NCBI GenBank assembly: GCA_014529385.2
Contig: CM043953.1
Span: 97,541,842-97,605,841, forward strand
Direction: 5' to 3'
Origin: Adiantum capillus-veneris
Lineage: Eukaryota > Streptophyta > Polypodiopsida > Polypodiales > Pteridaceae
DNA: 64,000 nucleotides
The stretch's first letter is position 1; each line of letters opens with the position of its first letter. This document shows positions 46,006 to 58,013 of the stretch, in pieces. The notes beneath the pieces were generated by a model. The model did not search any database. It was not told where the DNA came from and was given only the letters and a program-made list of their open reading frames with translations. A program made the position numbers and the translations under genes.

Positions 46006-46822
46006 AAAAGGTACATAGAGACATTGCTATGTAAGTTTGGACTTGAGGATTGCAAACCTATTTCCACTCCCATGGAAACAGGTTTAAAGTTGAGTCTACA
46101 TGATGCTGGCGATCCTGCTGATGTCACTCTTTGCCAAACTGCTGTTGGTTGCCTCATTTATGTATGCAACACGAGGCCGGATATTCAGTTTGCAGTCTCA
46201 CAGGTCAACAAATTTATGCATAGCCTAGGGTCTAAGCATTGGCATGCTGTCAAGAGGATTTTCCGCTACCTTAGTGGCACTTTACATCTTGGATTGTTTT
46301 ATCCCAAGGGGGGATCATTGCCGCTAGACTTACATGCTTTTTCGGACTCAGATTGGGCTGGTTGTTTTGACATGCGAGTGTCCACAAGTGGTTTTTGTTT
46401 CATGCTTGGCAGTTCATGTATATCATGGTTGAGCAAGAAGCAACCTAATGTGGCCACTTTGAGTTGTGAGGCTGAGTACAGGGCAGTCTTCACAACTACG
46501 GTTGAGTGTGTATGGCTCAGACGCCTTATGGCTGATTTGGGTGTTGGACAGGACACTGCCAACACTATCTACATTGATAGTCAGAGTGCATTGGCAGTTG
46601 CGAGGAACCTAGTTTTTCATGCTCGCACAAAGAACATTGAGGTGCACTACCATTATGTCAGGGAGAGGCTCTCAGCAGGAGAGATCAGCTTGGCTTATGT
46701 GCCAACATAGGACAACCTTGCAGATCTTTTCACAAAGGCATTGCCTCGTGAGAAGCTTGAAGCTTTACAAAAAGCTTTGGGCTTACTCCCCTTTGTGGAC
46801 GGATCATGTCCTGAGGGCATGG
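46006..46822 (+). pseudogene. Element F RNase H domain
   Basis: CKPISTPMETGLKLS, SVGCLIYV-like and YLSGTLHLGLFY precede the RNase H residues AFSDSDWAGC (Asp), LSCEAEYRAV (Glu) and YIDSQSALAVA (Asp). KNIEVHYHYVRERL and, after one TAG at 46708, NLADLFTKALPREKL follow. The end matches the usual copia pol terminus. Confidence 0.9.
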
Positions 46823-46900
46823 CACTTACCTTTACTCATGTGCCAGCTCTCGTTCACCGCATCACTCCAGTGGGGATTTGTTACCATATACATGGGGTAG

Positions 46901-47105
46901 TGATGTGTGTGACCACATTAGGACCGCCGGGGCATTTTTTTCCTCTTTAGGAGGTTTTTTCCCCCGTGCATTGTATATACACCCATCACTCTAGGGCTAT
47001 CTATCTTTCCATTGCATACTAAGAAACACACTCTCTATTGTGTGCCTGGAGCTTCCTTCGTCTTCTCCAAGCTGTGTGCGTTTTTCTGCAACCCTAATTC
47101 CAACA
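46901..47105 (+). repeat. 3' LTR of copia element F
   Basis: A 205-bp copy of the 5' LTR, preceded by ACATGGGGTAG as a weak polypurine tract and followed by H protease sequence. Confidence 0.9.
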
Positions 47106-47480
47106 ATTTCTAAAGGATAAACTACCTTTGGCACAGTGAATATGTTTTTCATTTTTTATTAGCCAATTTATTCCCAATATACCATCGTAGGTTCCAACAG
47201 GTAGAGTGTGGAAGTATGATGAGGTAGAAACTCCTCCTGATTCAAATTCTACCTTTCCGGTTGAATGTTGAGAAAAGACTCGGTACTGCTTCAACTTAAT
47301 CTTCCTTAAACATTCTGGAGAAAGAAAAGAATGGGTGCTACCACAATCTATAAGTAATTCAAACTTTTCACCTTGTGTGTCTGTCGTAGTTTGAATGAAT
47401 GCATATTGTTGGTGCGCTCGAGGATTGCCAATTGTGGTAAACAAGGTTGCTCTTTCATCTTCCTTGTTCATTAGAGTGGG
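47106..47480 (-). pseudogene. H protease
   Basis: The minus-strand product reads AFIQTTTDTQGEKFELLI, then DCGSTHSFLSPECL (D-C-G instead of D-S-G), FESGGVSTSSYFHTLPV and YDGILGINWLIKNEKHIH, then CAKGSLSFRN at the copia junction. This is a gypsy retropepsin. The replaced serine and the copia insertion make it non-functional. It is fused in frame to the Gly/Arg-rich end of gag. Confidence 0.85.
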
Positions 47481-48567
47481 CTCTCCTACTCGTGTATAAG
47501 CTCGGTCTTCTCTTCCTCTTCCTCTTCCTCTACCACGTCCTCCATGTCTTCCTCCTCTTCCACTTCCTCTTCCTCTTCCTCTTCCTCTTTCATCTTCCTT
47601 GTTCATTAGAGTGGGCTCTCCTACTCATGTATAAGCTCGGTCTTCTCTTCCACTTCCTCTTCCTCTTCCTCTACCACGTCCTCCATGTCTTCCTCCTCTT
47701 TGAAAGTTACCCTGGTTGGCTTGAGGTTGACAATTGGGCCTAGTCGTATCTTTAGGGTCAAACTCGTGAGGATAGTTGCACTTGTAGTGTCCCATCTAAT
47801 CGCATCCACAACATCTTATATCAGGGAAAGTTTAATTCAAAGTTGTTGTAGCAGTTACTGTACGTCGTTGACTTCCTTGGTTAAAAGTTCCTCTAGCTCT
47901 TCCTCTATAATTTCAATTGTTGAGGTAGTTTCTGGTGGGGTTGTTTCCTTCAACTGCAAGAGGTTTGGCCCTAAGAAGGGCATCCTGGATTGATATAGGT
48001 ATCAAGGCTGTGAGACATGTGCTCAAGGGTTTGTTCAGACCTTGAGAGAATCGTGCAATTTGTTGTTCCATGGTCATCTACGGAGCATAATGTCGTAAGG
48101 ATACAAACTTTGTATAGTACTCCTCCAGTGAAAGCCCTAACTGGTGTAGATCAAAGAATTCATTCATCTTAATGGCTTGGTGAGCAGGAGGAAGATAATG
48201 TTCTATAATGGCCTGCTTCCTCTTCTCCCAAGTTGGCTGTAGTGGGATTATCTCTAGTACAGTGTTGTTTTCACCACACCTTGACATCCCCATTAAGGCG
48301 GACCATACCCAACATTGTTTGATTTTCTTGAGCAATTCTTGCGGCTATAAAAAAATCATCCATAGCTTCTAACCATGCTTCTGGATCTTTCTCTAGATTG
48401 GGCCCTTATCCCTTAAAGACAGGGGGTTGGACTTGCTTTAGAAGAAGTTTCTTTTCTTGTGTAATAGTGTAGAGGCTATTTGTGTGAGTGTTACCCTGGA
48501 ATTAACTTAGGGAGTTCAGTGTTTATTTAATTTTTCTCTACTTTACTTATTAACAAAACATTTAGCA
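47481..48567 (-). pseudogene. H gag
   Basis: Read leftward: YTITQEKKLLLKQVQPPVF, NLEKDPEAWLEAMDDFFIAA (start of the capsid domain), VRLNGDVKVW, IKMNEFFDLHQLGLSLEEY, then ARFSQGLNKPLSTC. A Cys/His cluster resembling a knuckle (GHYKC) and a long RGRGRG box follow. A 135-bp in-frame tandem duplication (starts near 47456 and 47591) repeats the RG box and EPTLMNKEDER. Stops are present throughout. At 48567 it is cut by element E. Confidence 0.82.
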
Positions 48568-50185
48568 TGTCATAAAATCTAATATCTAGCCAAACCAAAT
48601 GATTTTCTCATATTAAATTGATCACTTAATGTGGGAGAATAAATGGGAACAAGTGTTAAGATATAGATATGTGCTTATAGATCCATCTCAACACGGGGCC
48701 TATAGTAAAAGGGCCCAAATGGGAGATGGTCTATCAAGAGCAAGGCTAACCAATGGAGCATAAGACCTTAGGGTTAGCTTCATTGAAGACCTCCAATAAT
48801 GTGTGTAAAAGTACTTTGACCTTAGGTAAGCTAGGGCTGAGCTTGAGGTGGGAACCCGGCCCAAGCTCGAGGTGCTTGACCAGCTTGAGGTGCTTGTCGT
48901 GCTTGAGGTGTTTGTCCTGCTTGAGGTGCTTGAGGTGCTTGACTTACTCCATGATTGAGGTGCTTGACTTGCCGCTTGATTAAGGTGCTTGAGGTGCCTT
49001 GACATGCTTGCCTGAGATTCTTGTGGGAATACCCCCTAGTCCAAGTGCTTTGTCATGCTTGATGACTAAGGTGCTTGAGCTCCTAAAGTCAAAAGCATCC
49101 CTACAAGAGGGGGGGCGAGCCCTTTTCCTAGGGATTAGAGAGAGAACACACACTCACACTCACAAGGGAAGCCCCAGCTTGAAGAGGCAGCAAGGACACA
49201 TGTCAGGTCCCTACCCATGTTACCTTCATGTGTTGCTTGAAGCCTATTGGCTAGGCTTCAAAGGGGTCCAATGATAAATTACTTAAATTATCTTTTTTTT
49301 TTTGCATTTATCAAGTCCTCTCTCTCAAAGGGGAAAGGGGGACACTTGTCCCAAGGATACCCATATTGCTTGTAATAGCTCCTGCTTGTGATTGGCTAGG
49401 CCTGGAGGGGTCCAATGAGCTTCAAGCATTAGCTACAAGGGGGGGTCGACCCAAGGAATCTAGGGGGGTGCTTAGGGGGTATACTCACCCACACACACAC
49501 ACAAACACTCTCATTGTGTACTATGCAAAGTGCAAGAGCTCCCTCTCCTTCTCCAAGCAAGTAGAGGTTGAGAGCCTACACCAACACTCTTGGCTATGGA
49601 GTGCAAATCCAACCAAGAGCCATGCTTCAATGCTTAAGCTTGCCATCTCCTTCTTCTTCATTACTATGCTATTATGTATGCTAGCAACAAGAGTATGATA
49701 AGTGAGGAACTAATTCTTTCTCCTACGAAATGTTTCTTCTTCCTCTTCCCTACCCTCATTCCCTGCTAGCTCTCTCCACCTTCGAAGGTGTTTGAGGTCT
49801 TGGGACTGAGGCTTGGGATAGTTAAAGCTTTCTTCAAGTTTATGTTATGTTTGTGATGCATGAAGCCTTCCATCTTCATGGCATCACCTAGGTCACAAGG
49901 AACACAAAGATTGTATTGTAACAAGTCTCTCTTTATGGGAGAAATCATAATACAAATGCCTATTGGAGGGGGGACCGGCTCCACATAAATCCGGTCCTCA
50001 ACTGTTGTCATGTTCTCTAAACTCTCTCTCTCCTGCAAAAGTATTGTCTATGCCAAGTTAACTAATTGCTATGATTATGTTGCTATCTTCAATTATGTCA
50101 ACCCGCTATGCTTACAAAATCATTTCTTGAAAGTACTCTCATTAAATTCCGCTACTCTCAAATTGAATAGGCAAATTGCATTACA
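48568..50185 (+). repeat. 5' LTR of element E
   Basis: It contains a minisatellite of GCTTGAGGTGCTTGA-like units at about 48835-48995, ATTGG...CCAAT pairs near 49245-49275 and 49392-49420, and a CA tract near 49490. ORFs within it are by-products of these repeats. Confidence 0.95.
48835..48995 (+). repeat. Minisatellite in E LTR
   Basis: About ten imperfect repeats built on GCTTGAGGTGCTTG. The same array is in the 3' LTR at about 56008-56170. Confidence 0.85.
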
Positions 50186-50186
50186 T

Positions 50187-50198
50187 TGGTATCAAAGC
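50187..50198 (+). other. Primer binding site of element E
   Basis: TGGTATCAAAGC, one mismatch to the initiator-Met complement. Confidence 0.8.
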
Positions 50199-50599
50199 AT
50201 TTGGTTTCTCTTTTCTTGCTTAAGAAGAGAGGTCCTTAAGTAGCCTATAAATGGTTGATGTTGTTAATTATAATAGAGTAAGCGGAACTGGGATCTAATA
50301 TCGGTTTTGTTGAGCCCACTATGTGGGGGATGGTGCAAACCTCGGGAGCTTTGGACTTAATAATGGAGTCTTTTTAGACTTGCCTACGGCTTTACCCTTA
50401 TTGAGCCATAAGAAGTCTGAAAGGAGCTAGCCCTTGGCAACTCTGCTATGTTAGAGCTACTCCTCTACTCTCTATAATTAACCACTTTGAGCCGTGGGTG
50501 TAGATACTTAAGAGCCGATTTTCAAAGGCTAAGAGGAGTGGCAACTAAGGTTTTGTATTGCCAAAGCATACACTAAGTATAAACATAAATTTTGTTAAC

Positions 50600-51000
50600 A
50601 TGGCTAACAATAATCAAGAGAGTAGAATGAACATTGATAGCTTCGATTTTGCACATGAAGGTGCTAATGATGATGCTCCCATGTTTGTGAATTATCTCGT
50701 CACTAGGTTGCAACAAGCTATGGGCAACCCTGTTTTGCAAGCCGAAGTTACTCAACAACTTCGTGCTTATGGAATTTCCCTTCCTCTCCCAGAGGAGAGA
50801 GAGCTTAGGAGGCCTCTTGAAGAGACCCCCAAAAGAAGACTCTCTCCCATTCGAGAGGAGGAATCCAAAGAGAAAGAAAGCAATGACAGTCTGAGTTCTT
50901 CTGAAGAATGTCTCCACGAAGACGATGGTCTAGATGATCGCCTACTCCTCCCAAGAGGAAAAGAGCAACCTATAGTCCTTCTCCTCATCACTTGGAAAGG
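50600..51000 (+). pseudogene. Element E gag N-terminal segment
   Basis: The ATG at 50600 encodes MANNNQESRMNIDSFDFAH and a segment YLVTRLQQAMGNPVLQ, then a Glu/Arg-rich part ending near SSSEE. Homology to element D stays in this frame to about 50905 and then moves to the frame starting at ATG 50908. The frame stays open to 51166 only through low-complexity sequence. Confidence 0.7.
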
Positions 51001-51600
51001 CAAGAGAGGAAACAAAGGAAGAAAAGGGCTAGGAAGAGGTCACCCTCTTCTCCTTCTTCTTCACCTTCCTCCTCTTCCGATGAAAGTTATGGCTATTCTC
51101 CTAGAGAATACAAGAGGGGAGGACATCGCAAATCATTTCCTGCATGGCGAAGGTCACAAAAGATAAAGAAGTTCAAGGAGGGAGGAAAGAGTATCTCTTT
51201 TCTCACCTACGATGGCACCTTTGGTGCTACCGACAAAGTGTTGGCCTTCATCCAGCAATTTGATGCGGCCTTTGGGGACGAGGGCTTCACAGAGTCCTCC
51301 AAGCTACGCCATGTAGCTATGCACTTCCAAAAATCAGCTCGTCAATGGTGGGCTAGCCTTCGTGGCAATGGAGAAGCCCCAAAGACATGGAAAACTCTAC
51401 GAGTTTCCATCATGAAGCAATTTCTTCCAAGCGATACTAAAGATAAAGTTCTTACCGAATGGCGCGGCTTGAAGCTCCTCTCTCATGAGTCTATCAACAA
51501 GTATGTAGACAAGTTTTGGGATTTACATCTCAAAGGTACTATCTTTCAAAAGATAGACTTTGCCGAACAAAGACAGCAATTCCTGTGCGGGATTACCTGA
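50908..51600 (+). pseudogene. gag: Element E gag core
   Basis: The frame begins MSPRRRWSR (one TGA at 50935), then a basic/Ser-rich linker (KKRARKRSPSS), then KSISFLTYDGTFG, DEGFTESSKLRHVAMHFQKS, ARQWWASLRGNGEAPKTW and YVDKFWDLHLKGT, the retrotransposon capsid domain. An extra base near 51583 shifts the frame, and the homologous sequence continues at 51585 in the next frame. Confidence 0.85.
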
Positions 51601-52531
51601 AGAGATGGCAAAATACATCAACTCTCAACGGCCCGGTACTATTACCGAAGTAATCCACCACACCATGGTTGCTTCACGCATCAATTTTCATCAAGGGGCT
51701 AGACGTAATGTCAAACCCATGGAAAACAAAGATAAAAATGATGCAAAGGGGAAATCCAATGCTCAAAATAATTCCCAAGGCACTTCCAACAACAACAACA
51801 ACAATCGGTCCAAGGAGAAGGGAGTTTACAAAGGTAAAAACAAACTCTCTCCTGAAGAGCTTGAAGCTTTTCTCAAGGACCATAAGTGTTTCAAGTGTGG
51901 AGAGCAAGGACATGGCTATCGTTCTTGCCCCAAAAAGAATACTCGCAATGAGACTCCTAGGGTTTCCACCATCGAAGCTCCAAAAGAGGATGCTCATTGC
52001 AAAGGATCATCACTTTCCTATGTGTGGGGAAAGGTAAGAGAGCATGATGCCTTCATCTTGTTTGACCCAGGCTCTACTCTCAACTTCATATCAATAGAGT
52101 TGGCCACCAAGTTGGGCATTCAAGCTTTTCAGATGGGAGATATAGTAACAGCTGATGCAGCTTTCAAGGGACAACAAGCCTCCGTTACTCCCTTGATTGG
52201 GAAGTTGAGGCTTAATGTCCAAAGCTATGTCGACAAAAAAGACTTCTTCATCTCTCCTCTCCAACATCAGGATGTTATCCTAGGGGCACCATGGTTTGAT
52301 CACATGGCTGACAACATGAAGTTCCCTGAAAGGAGAATTTACTTCACCTACAGGGGAAAGAACATGTATATAGATGCTAGTGAGCGTGGTCGCACTATTC
52401 CACTTGTAAATCCTCTTTCCTTTGATAAATCAATGAAGAGCTCAGTTTCTGCGTACATGATTTATGTCAAAGAGTCTCTAAAAGCTAATTATGTTCATCA
52501 AATGAAAATGATAGGAATCAAGAAGAGTTAG
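51585..52531 (+). pseudogene. Element E gag C-terminus and protease
   Basis: It continues with CAGLPEEMAKYINSQRPG, a Lys/Asn-rich linker, and an intact knuckle [14 protein letters not shown] (CX2CX4HX4C). The protease has [14 protein letters not shown] (D-P-G type active site, as in D) and [12 protein letters not shown] one-base deletion near 52502 moves the coding frame to that of pol. Confidence 0.88.
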
Positions 52532-52533
52532 AC

Positions 52534-55362
52534 TTGTCTACTTTTCTAAAAGGATTCCAAGATGTGTTCATCGATGATATCCCTATGGACCTACCTCCAA
52601 AACGAGGGGATGATGACCATCGTATTGAGATCCTTCCAGGAAGCTCACCGCCTAACAAACCTCCTTATCGAGTCTCACAAGCTCAACAAGAGGAGATTAT
52701 GAGGCAAGTACAGGAATTGGTAGACAAAGGGATGGTGAGGCCTAGTTCCTCTCCCTTTTGTTCTCCAGTCCTTTTAGTGCAAAAGAAAGATGGTACATAC
52801 CGTATGTGTGTGGACTATCGAGCACTAAACCATATCACTATCAAAAACAGATTTCCCGTGCCTCGGGTAGAAAATTTGTTTGATAAGCTACAAGGCTCTA
52901 CCTACTTCAGTAGGATTGACCTTAAGAGTGGCTATCATCAAATAAGGATAGTGGATGAAGATATCCTAAAGACCGCGTTTCGCACAACATTTGGTCTTTA
53001 TGAATATCTAGTCATGCCTTTTGGCTTGACTAATGCACCAGCTACTTTCAATCGTCTCATGGAATTTTTTTTTTGACCATATCGTAAATTCACTGGAGTG
53101 TTCTTTGATGATATCATCATCTACTCCAAGTCTTTGGAGGAACATAAGCAACATCTCCAAATGATTTTTCAAGCCTTGAGGGAGAACAAACTTTTTCTCA
53201 ACCAAAAGAAAAGTGAATTCTTCCTTCAAGAGATTCAATATCTAGGTCATATTATCTCTCATGATGGTATTCGTATGGATCCATCAAAGTTAGAGGTAAT
53301 AAAATCATGGCCTAACCAAAGGAATCTACATGAGCTAAGAAGCTTTATTGGTATGTGTGCATACTATAGACGCTTCATAGCAAAATTCTCTCAAGTAGCA
53401 GGACCACTACACGACTTAACAAAAAAGAACGTTAAGTTTGTATGGACTGCTAAGGAGCAAAATGCTTTTAAAAAACTCAAAGAGAAGCTTACTTCCCAAC
53501 CAGTACTCGTGCTTCCGGATCTCTCAAAGCCATTTGAGGTCCAATGTGATGCGTGTGGTGATTGCCTTGGAGCGGTTTTGCTTCAAGAAGGGCATGCCAT
53601 AGCATATGAGAGCCGAAGGCTCAATAGTGATGAACGAGTCTTGGGCATTTATGAGAAAGAGCTTTTAGCTGTTCTACATGCCCTAGACACATGGAAGCAC
53701 TACCTATTGGGGACTCCATTTATCCTACGAACCGACCACCAAAGTCTCAAGTATTTCATGACGCAAACCAAGCTTTCCGACAAACAAATGAGGTGGGCAA
53801 ATTTTCTTTCGCAATTTAATTTCCATATTGCTCACATAGCTGGTAAGCACAATCAAGTTGCCGATGCACTTTCACAACGACTAAAAGTTAATGTGGTGTC
53901 TATAGCTACTCACAATGATCTATCCTCTATGATAGATGAGTATGCTACTGACCCTGACTTTAAAGACATAGTGTCAGCCCTTGCTTTGGGGAAGAAAGAG
54001 GAACCATTCACCTTGCAGGATGGTTATCTTCTCCACGGAAATAGGCTATGTGTTACCCATGCCCTTCGTGAGAAGGTTATGTATGAATCCCATGCTCCTC
54101 CATATGCAAGGCATAGAGGTATTCAACCTACTCTCCAAGGAGTAGAGACGTATTTCTATTGGCCTACCCTGAAAGTGGACATACAAGAGTATGTTTCAAA
54201 ATGTGTAGTATGCCAAAAGACCAAGTATGATAGAGGGAAGAAACCTGGATTACTCCAGCCATTGCCTATTCCAAATTCACCATGGGAGAGTATATCCATG
54301 GATTTCATCTTTGGATTACCCAAGTCTATCCATGGGAATACAGGAATATGGACAATAGTCGACAGGTTTAGCAAGCAAGCACATTTTATTCCTGTCAAAA
54401 AGACTATTAAGGCACATCAAATGGCAACTCTCTTCCTATCTCAGATTTTCAAGCACCATGGATTACCCACATCCATCGTGTCAGATAGAGATCCTAGAAT
54501 GACCAGTAATTTCTGGAAAGGTCTCTTTGAAAATCTAGGAACAAGATTGAATTTCTCTTCAGCCTATCACCCACAAACGGATGGCCAAAGTGAGATAGCG
54601 AATCTTACGATACTCGATCTACTCAAGACTTATGTTACCAAAGTAGATCAACGCTCACAATGGGAAAATTATTTACCTCTAGTAGAGTATGCCTACAATA
54701 ATACTGTACATACTTCTACGGGGAAAGCACCTTTGGAAATCATAGAGGGAAGATCTAAAAGTCCCTTGCTACTCAAAGTACATGGGAAGATCTTCGCCGC
54801 CGATGAGTATAGCCGTGACCTACAAGAATCTTTTCAAAAGATTAGGGAGGCTATAGCCATCTCTCAACAAAGGCAAAAAGCTTCTGCTGATAAGCACAGA
54901 AGAGCCTTAATGTTCAAAGAAAATGATTGGGTCTTACTCAAGTTTCCTAAGGCTCGATTAAGGCAAACGACGGGCAAAAATCCTACGGGCCATCAAAAGT
55001 ATTATGCTAAACTAGCAAAAAGATACTATGGTCCTTTCCAAATCTTGAAGCCCATCAATGAGACGGCTTATCAACTCAAGTTGCCCAACCATTGGCTTAT
55101 ACACAATGCCTTTCATGTAAGCCTACTTAAGCCCTACAAAGGAGATCCACCAATTGAACCAATCGTTGAAGACCCTCCCAAAGTTGAAGACCAAGAAGAG
55201 GTGCTACAACCCAAAGCTGTCCTTCGGCATGAAGACAAGGTACTACGACATGGTAAGATAATCCGACGGTATCTTATTAAGTTCAAAAATTATCCTTTTG
55301 AAGATGCTAAATGGATGCAAGGAGTACAACTTAAGGATAGTATGAACCTTGTCAATGCTTAA
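52534..55362 (+). pseudogene. pol: Element E pol (RT, RNase H, integrase, chromodomain-like tail)
   Basis: One frame of about 940 codons with a single TGA at 53074 beside a T10 run. [46 protein letters not shown]. RNase H: QCDACGDCLGAVLLQEG, LRTDHQSLKYFM. Integrase: HRGIQPTLQGVETYFYWPT, CVVCQKTK, SMDFIFGLP, VSDRDPRMTSNFW, AYHPQTDGQSEIAN. Tail: [17 protein letters not shown] then VLRHGKIIRRYLIKFKNYP. All catalytic residues seem intact. It is the best-preserved pol in the window. Confidence 0.93.
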
Positions 55363-55740
55363 AATGCTACATTAGCGTAAGCAAATGTACAACTTTCTTT
55401 TAAGTGACTCATGTTTTTGTCTTATATGACTATTCCTCTTTTTAATTGTGCACAAATTTAACTAGTATGCATGCTTAGAATCATGTTTGTGATGACGACG
55501 TCTCTCAAACAACAAGTAGAATTTGTCACTCTACTTTGGGAGAATGAAATGGACTAAAGAACGGACATGCTTGCGACAGCTATGTCTCCCAAGCACCAAA
55601 TGGATTAGTCATCCATCTTGGAAAGATGTCGTAGGGTAAAAAAGGGATCCTCTACCCGATAAGTACGATTGACTAATGACTAAGGCTTTATCTCTTCTAC
55701 CTCATAGTCGAGGACAAGTATGATTTCAAGAGAGAGGTAA
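55363..55740 (+). other. Element E 3' untranslated region and polypurine tract
   Basis: Non-coding sequence alignable with the same part of D, ending TCAAGAGAGAGGTAA before the LTR. Confidence 0.7.
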
Positions 55741-57358
55741 TGTCATAAAATCTAATATCTAACCAACCCAAATGATTTTCTCATATTAAATTGATCACTT
55801 AATGTGGGAGAATAAATGGGAACAAGTGTCAAGATATAGATATGTGCTTATAGATCCATCTCAACACGGGGCCTATAGTAAAAGGGCCCAAATGGGAGAT
55901 GGTCTATCAAGAGCAAGGCTAACCAATGGAGCATAAGACCTTAGGGTTAGCTTCATTGAAGACCTCCAATAATGTGTGTAAAAGTACTTTGACCTTAGGT
56001 AAGCTAGGGCTGAGCTTGAGGTGGGAACCCGGCCCAAGCTCGAGGTGCTTGACCAGCTTGAGGTGCTTGTCGTGCTTGAGGTGTTTGTCCTGCTTGAGGT
56101 ACTTGAGGTGCTTGACTTACTCCATGATTGAGGTGCTTGACTTGCCGCTTGATTAAGGTGCTTGAGGTGCCTTGACATGCTTGCCTGAGATTCTTGTGGG
56201 AATACCCCCTAGTCCAAGTGCTTTGTCATGCTTGATGACTAAGGTGCTTGAGCTCCTAAAGTCAAAAGCATCCCTACAAGAGGGGGGCCGAGCCCTTTTC
56301 CTAGGGATTAGAGAGAGAACACACACTCACACTCACAAGGGAAGCCCCAGCTTGAAGAGGCAGCAAGGACACATGTCAGGTCCCTACCCATGTTACCTTC
56401 ATGTGTTGCTTGAAGCCTATTGGCTAGGCTTCAAAGGGGTCCAATGATAAATTACTTAAATTATCTAATTGTTTTTGCATTTATCAAGTCCTCTCTCTCA
56501 AAGGGGAAAGGGGGACACTTGTCCCAAGGATACCCATATTGCTTGTAATAGCTCCTGCTTGTGATTGTCTAGGCCTGGAGGGGTCCAATGAGCTTCAAGC
56601 ATTAGCTACAAGGGGGGGTCGACCCAAGGAATCTAGGGGGGTGCTTAGGGGGTATACTCACCCACACACACACACAAACACTCTCATTGTGTACTATGCA
56701 AAGTGCAAGAGCTCCCTCTCCTTCTCCCAGCAAGTAGAGGTTGAGAGCCTACACCAACACTCTTGGCTATGGAGTGCAAATCCAACCAAGAGCCATGCTT
56801 CAATGCTTAATCTTTCCATCTCCTTCTTCTTCATTACTATGCTATTATGTATGCTAGCAACAAGAGTATGATAAGTGAGGAACTAATTCTTTCTCCTACG
56901 AAATGTTTCTTCTTCCTCTTCCCTACCCTCATTCCCTGCTAGCTCTCTCCACCTTCGAAGGTGTTTGAGGTCTTGGGACTGAGGCTTGGGATAGTTAAAG
57001 CTTTCTTCAAGTTTATGTTATGTTTGTGATGCATGAATCCTTCCATCTTCATGGCATCACCTAGGTCACAAGGAACACAAAGACTGTATTGTAACAAGTC
57101 TCTCTTTATGGGAGAAATCATAATACAAATGCCTATTGGAGGGGGGACCGGCTCCACATAAATCCGGTCCTCAACTGTTGTCGTGTTCTCTAAACTCTCT
57201 CTCTCTTGCAAAAGTATTGTCTATGCCAGGTTAACTAATTGCTATGATTATGTTGCTATCTTCAATTATGTCAACCCGCTATGCTTACAAAATCATTTCT
57301 TGAAAGTACTCTCATTAAATTCCGCTACTCTCAAATTGAATAGGCAAATTCCATTACA
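55741..57358 (+). repeat. 3' LTR of element E
   Basis: Same length as the 5' LTR, with only a handful of substitutions, and followed by TAGCA. Confidence 0.95.
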
Positions 57359-57363
57359 TAGCA

Positions 57364-57591
57364 CTTCATTCATATTGCAATGATCGAACAATAAATCCCC
57401 TAATCTTTATTCCAATAACAAGATATACATTATTCCAAGAAACTCATGGTATATACAATGACTGATACAAGAAAAACTAATATGTACAAAAGCCTACGCA
57501 CGATGGATGGGTACGATACAAGATAACAAAATACAACATCTCTTGGTCCTCTAAAGCTAGGACCTACCTTCATAGGCCTAATTTTTCTTGG
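57364..57591 (-). other. H sequence right of element E, no feature seen
   Basis: Joined to 48562 before E inserted. AT-rich with no motif recognised. It may be intronic for H gag. Confidence 0.35.
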
Positions 57592-57996
57592 TTAGACTAT
57601 GGTAGCTACTTGATCAAATACCCATTGGTTTTGTGACACTAGAATACCACCATCTATTGCTATCTTCTCATTTGGAACTTCTATTCCTGTGAACACGTAT
57701 ACGTCAATTACTCGAAGCTCCTCTACCCATTTGAGTCTTTTGAGATTTATACCAAATCCTTCGAGCTCTCCCGCATCTATGAGAAAAACTCCACGAAACC
57801 TTTCCCAGCTAATTCTCCAAGTGGGTGGGGAAAACATGTAATCCAATAGCTTCATCACACTCTTTTGTACTGTGTATGTTCGGGATGTGCATGCTCCCAT
57901 AAACATGATGTTGAAGACCAAAAACTTGCAGAATGCTTGATGGAATTCTTCCCGCACAGATGGGGACAATGTTTCTCTTTTCTCATTCTCTCCCAT
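57592..57996 (-). CDS. Unrecognised 134-residue ORF inside H
   Basis: MGENEKRETLSPSVREEF at the start, a Trp/Phe-containing middle (FSPPTWRISWERFRGVFLI) and VDVYVFTG-like strands give a protein-like composition without repeats. I recognise no domain. It lies between the possible first gag exon (59246-59428) and the rest of H gag, so it would fall inside the proposed intron, or it belongs to another unrecognised insertion. Confidence 0.35.
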   Translation of the reverse strand: MGENEKRETLSPSVREEFHQAFCKFLVFNIMFMGACTSRTYTVQKSVMKLLDYMFSPPTWRISWERFRGVFLIDAGELEGFGINLKRLKWVEELRVIDVYVFTGIEVPNEKIAIDGGILVSQNQWVFDQVATIV

Positions 57997-58013
57997 ATTT
58001 CAATTACACTCTT

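Larger units (their letters stand above)
40622..47105 (+). mobile_element. F: decayed Ty1/copia retrotransposon
   Basis: Two 205-bp LTRs (40622-40826 and 46901-47105) start TGATGTGTGTG and end TTCCAACA. An intact initiator-Met primer site follows the first. Domain order is gag, protease, integrase, RT, RNase H, the copia order. No clear target duplication is seen: left flank GTAAG, right flank ATTTC. Its insertion separates H protease from H RT. The gag is interrupted by element G. Several stops and frameshifts make it inactive. Confidence 0.92.
48568..57358 (+). mobile_element. E: young Ty3/gypsy chromovirus inserted in H
   Basis: The 8791-bp element has two 1618-bp LTRs (48568-50185 and 55741-57358) that appear nearly identical, and a perfect TAGCA duplication (48563-48567 and 57359-57363). 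LTR ends are TGTCATAAAA and TTACA. Its proteins are homologous to those of D but clearly diverged, and the LTRs share only the ends and the CCAAT architecture. It carries few lesions: stops at 50935 and 53074, a one-base insertion near 51583 and a one-base deletion near 52502. Confidence 0.95.

Noticed and set aside
47447-47993. Plus-strand ORF of Leu/Phe repeats
   Set aside because: Antisense shadow of the RG-rich end of H gag.
48700-49005. Ser/Thr-rich minus ORF and Leu/Arg-rich plus ORF
   Set aside because: Translations of the E LTR minisatellite. The same ORFs recur at 55873-56178.
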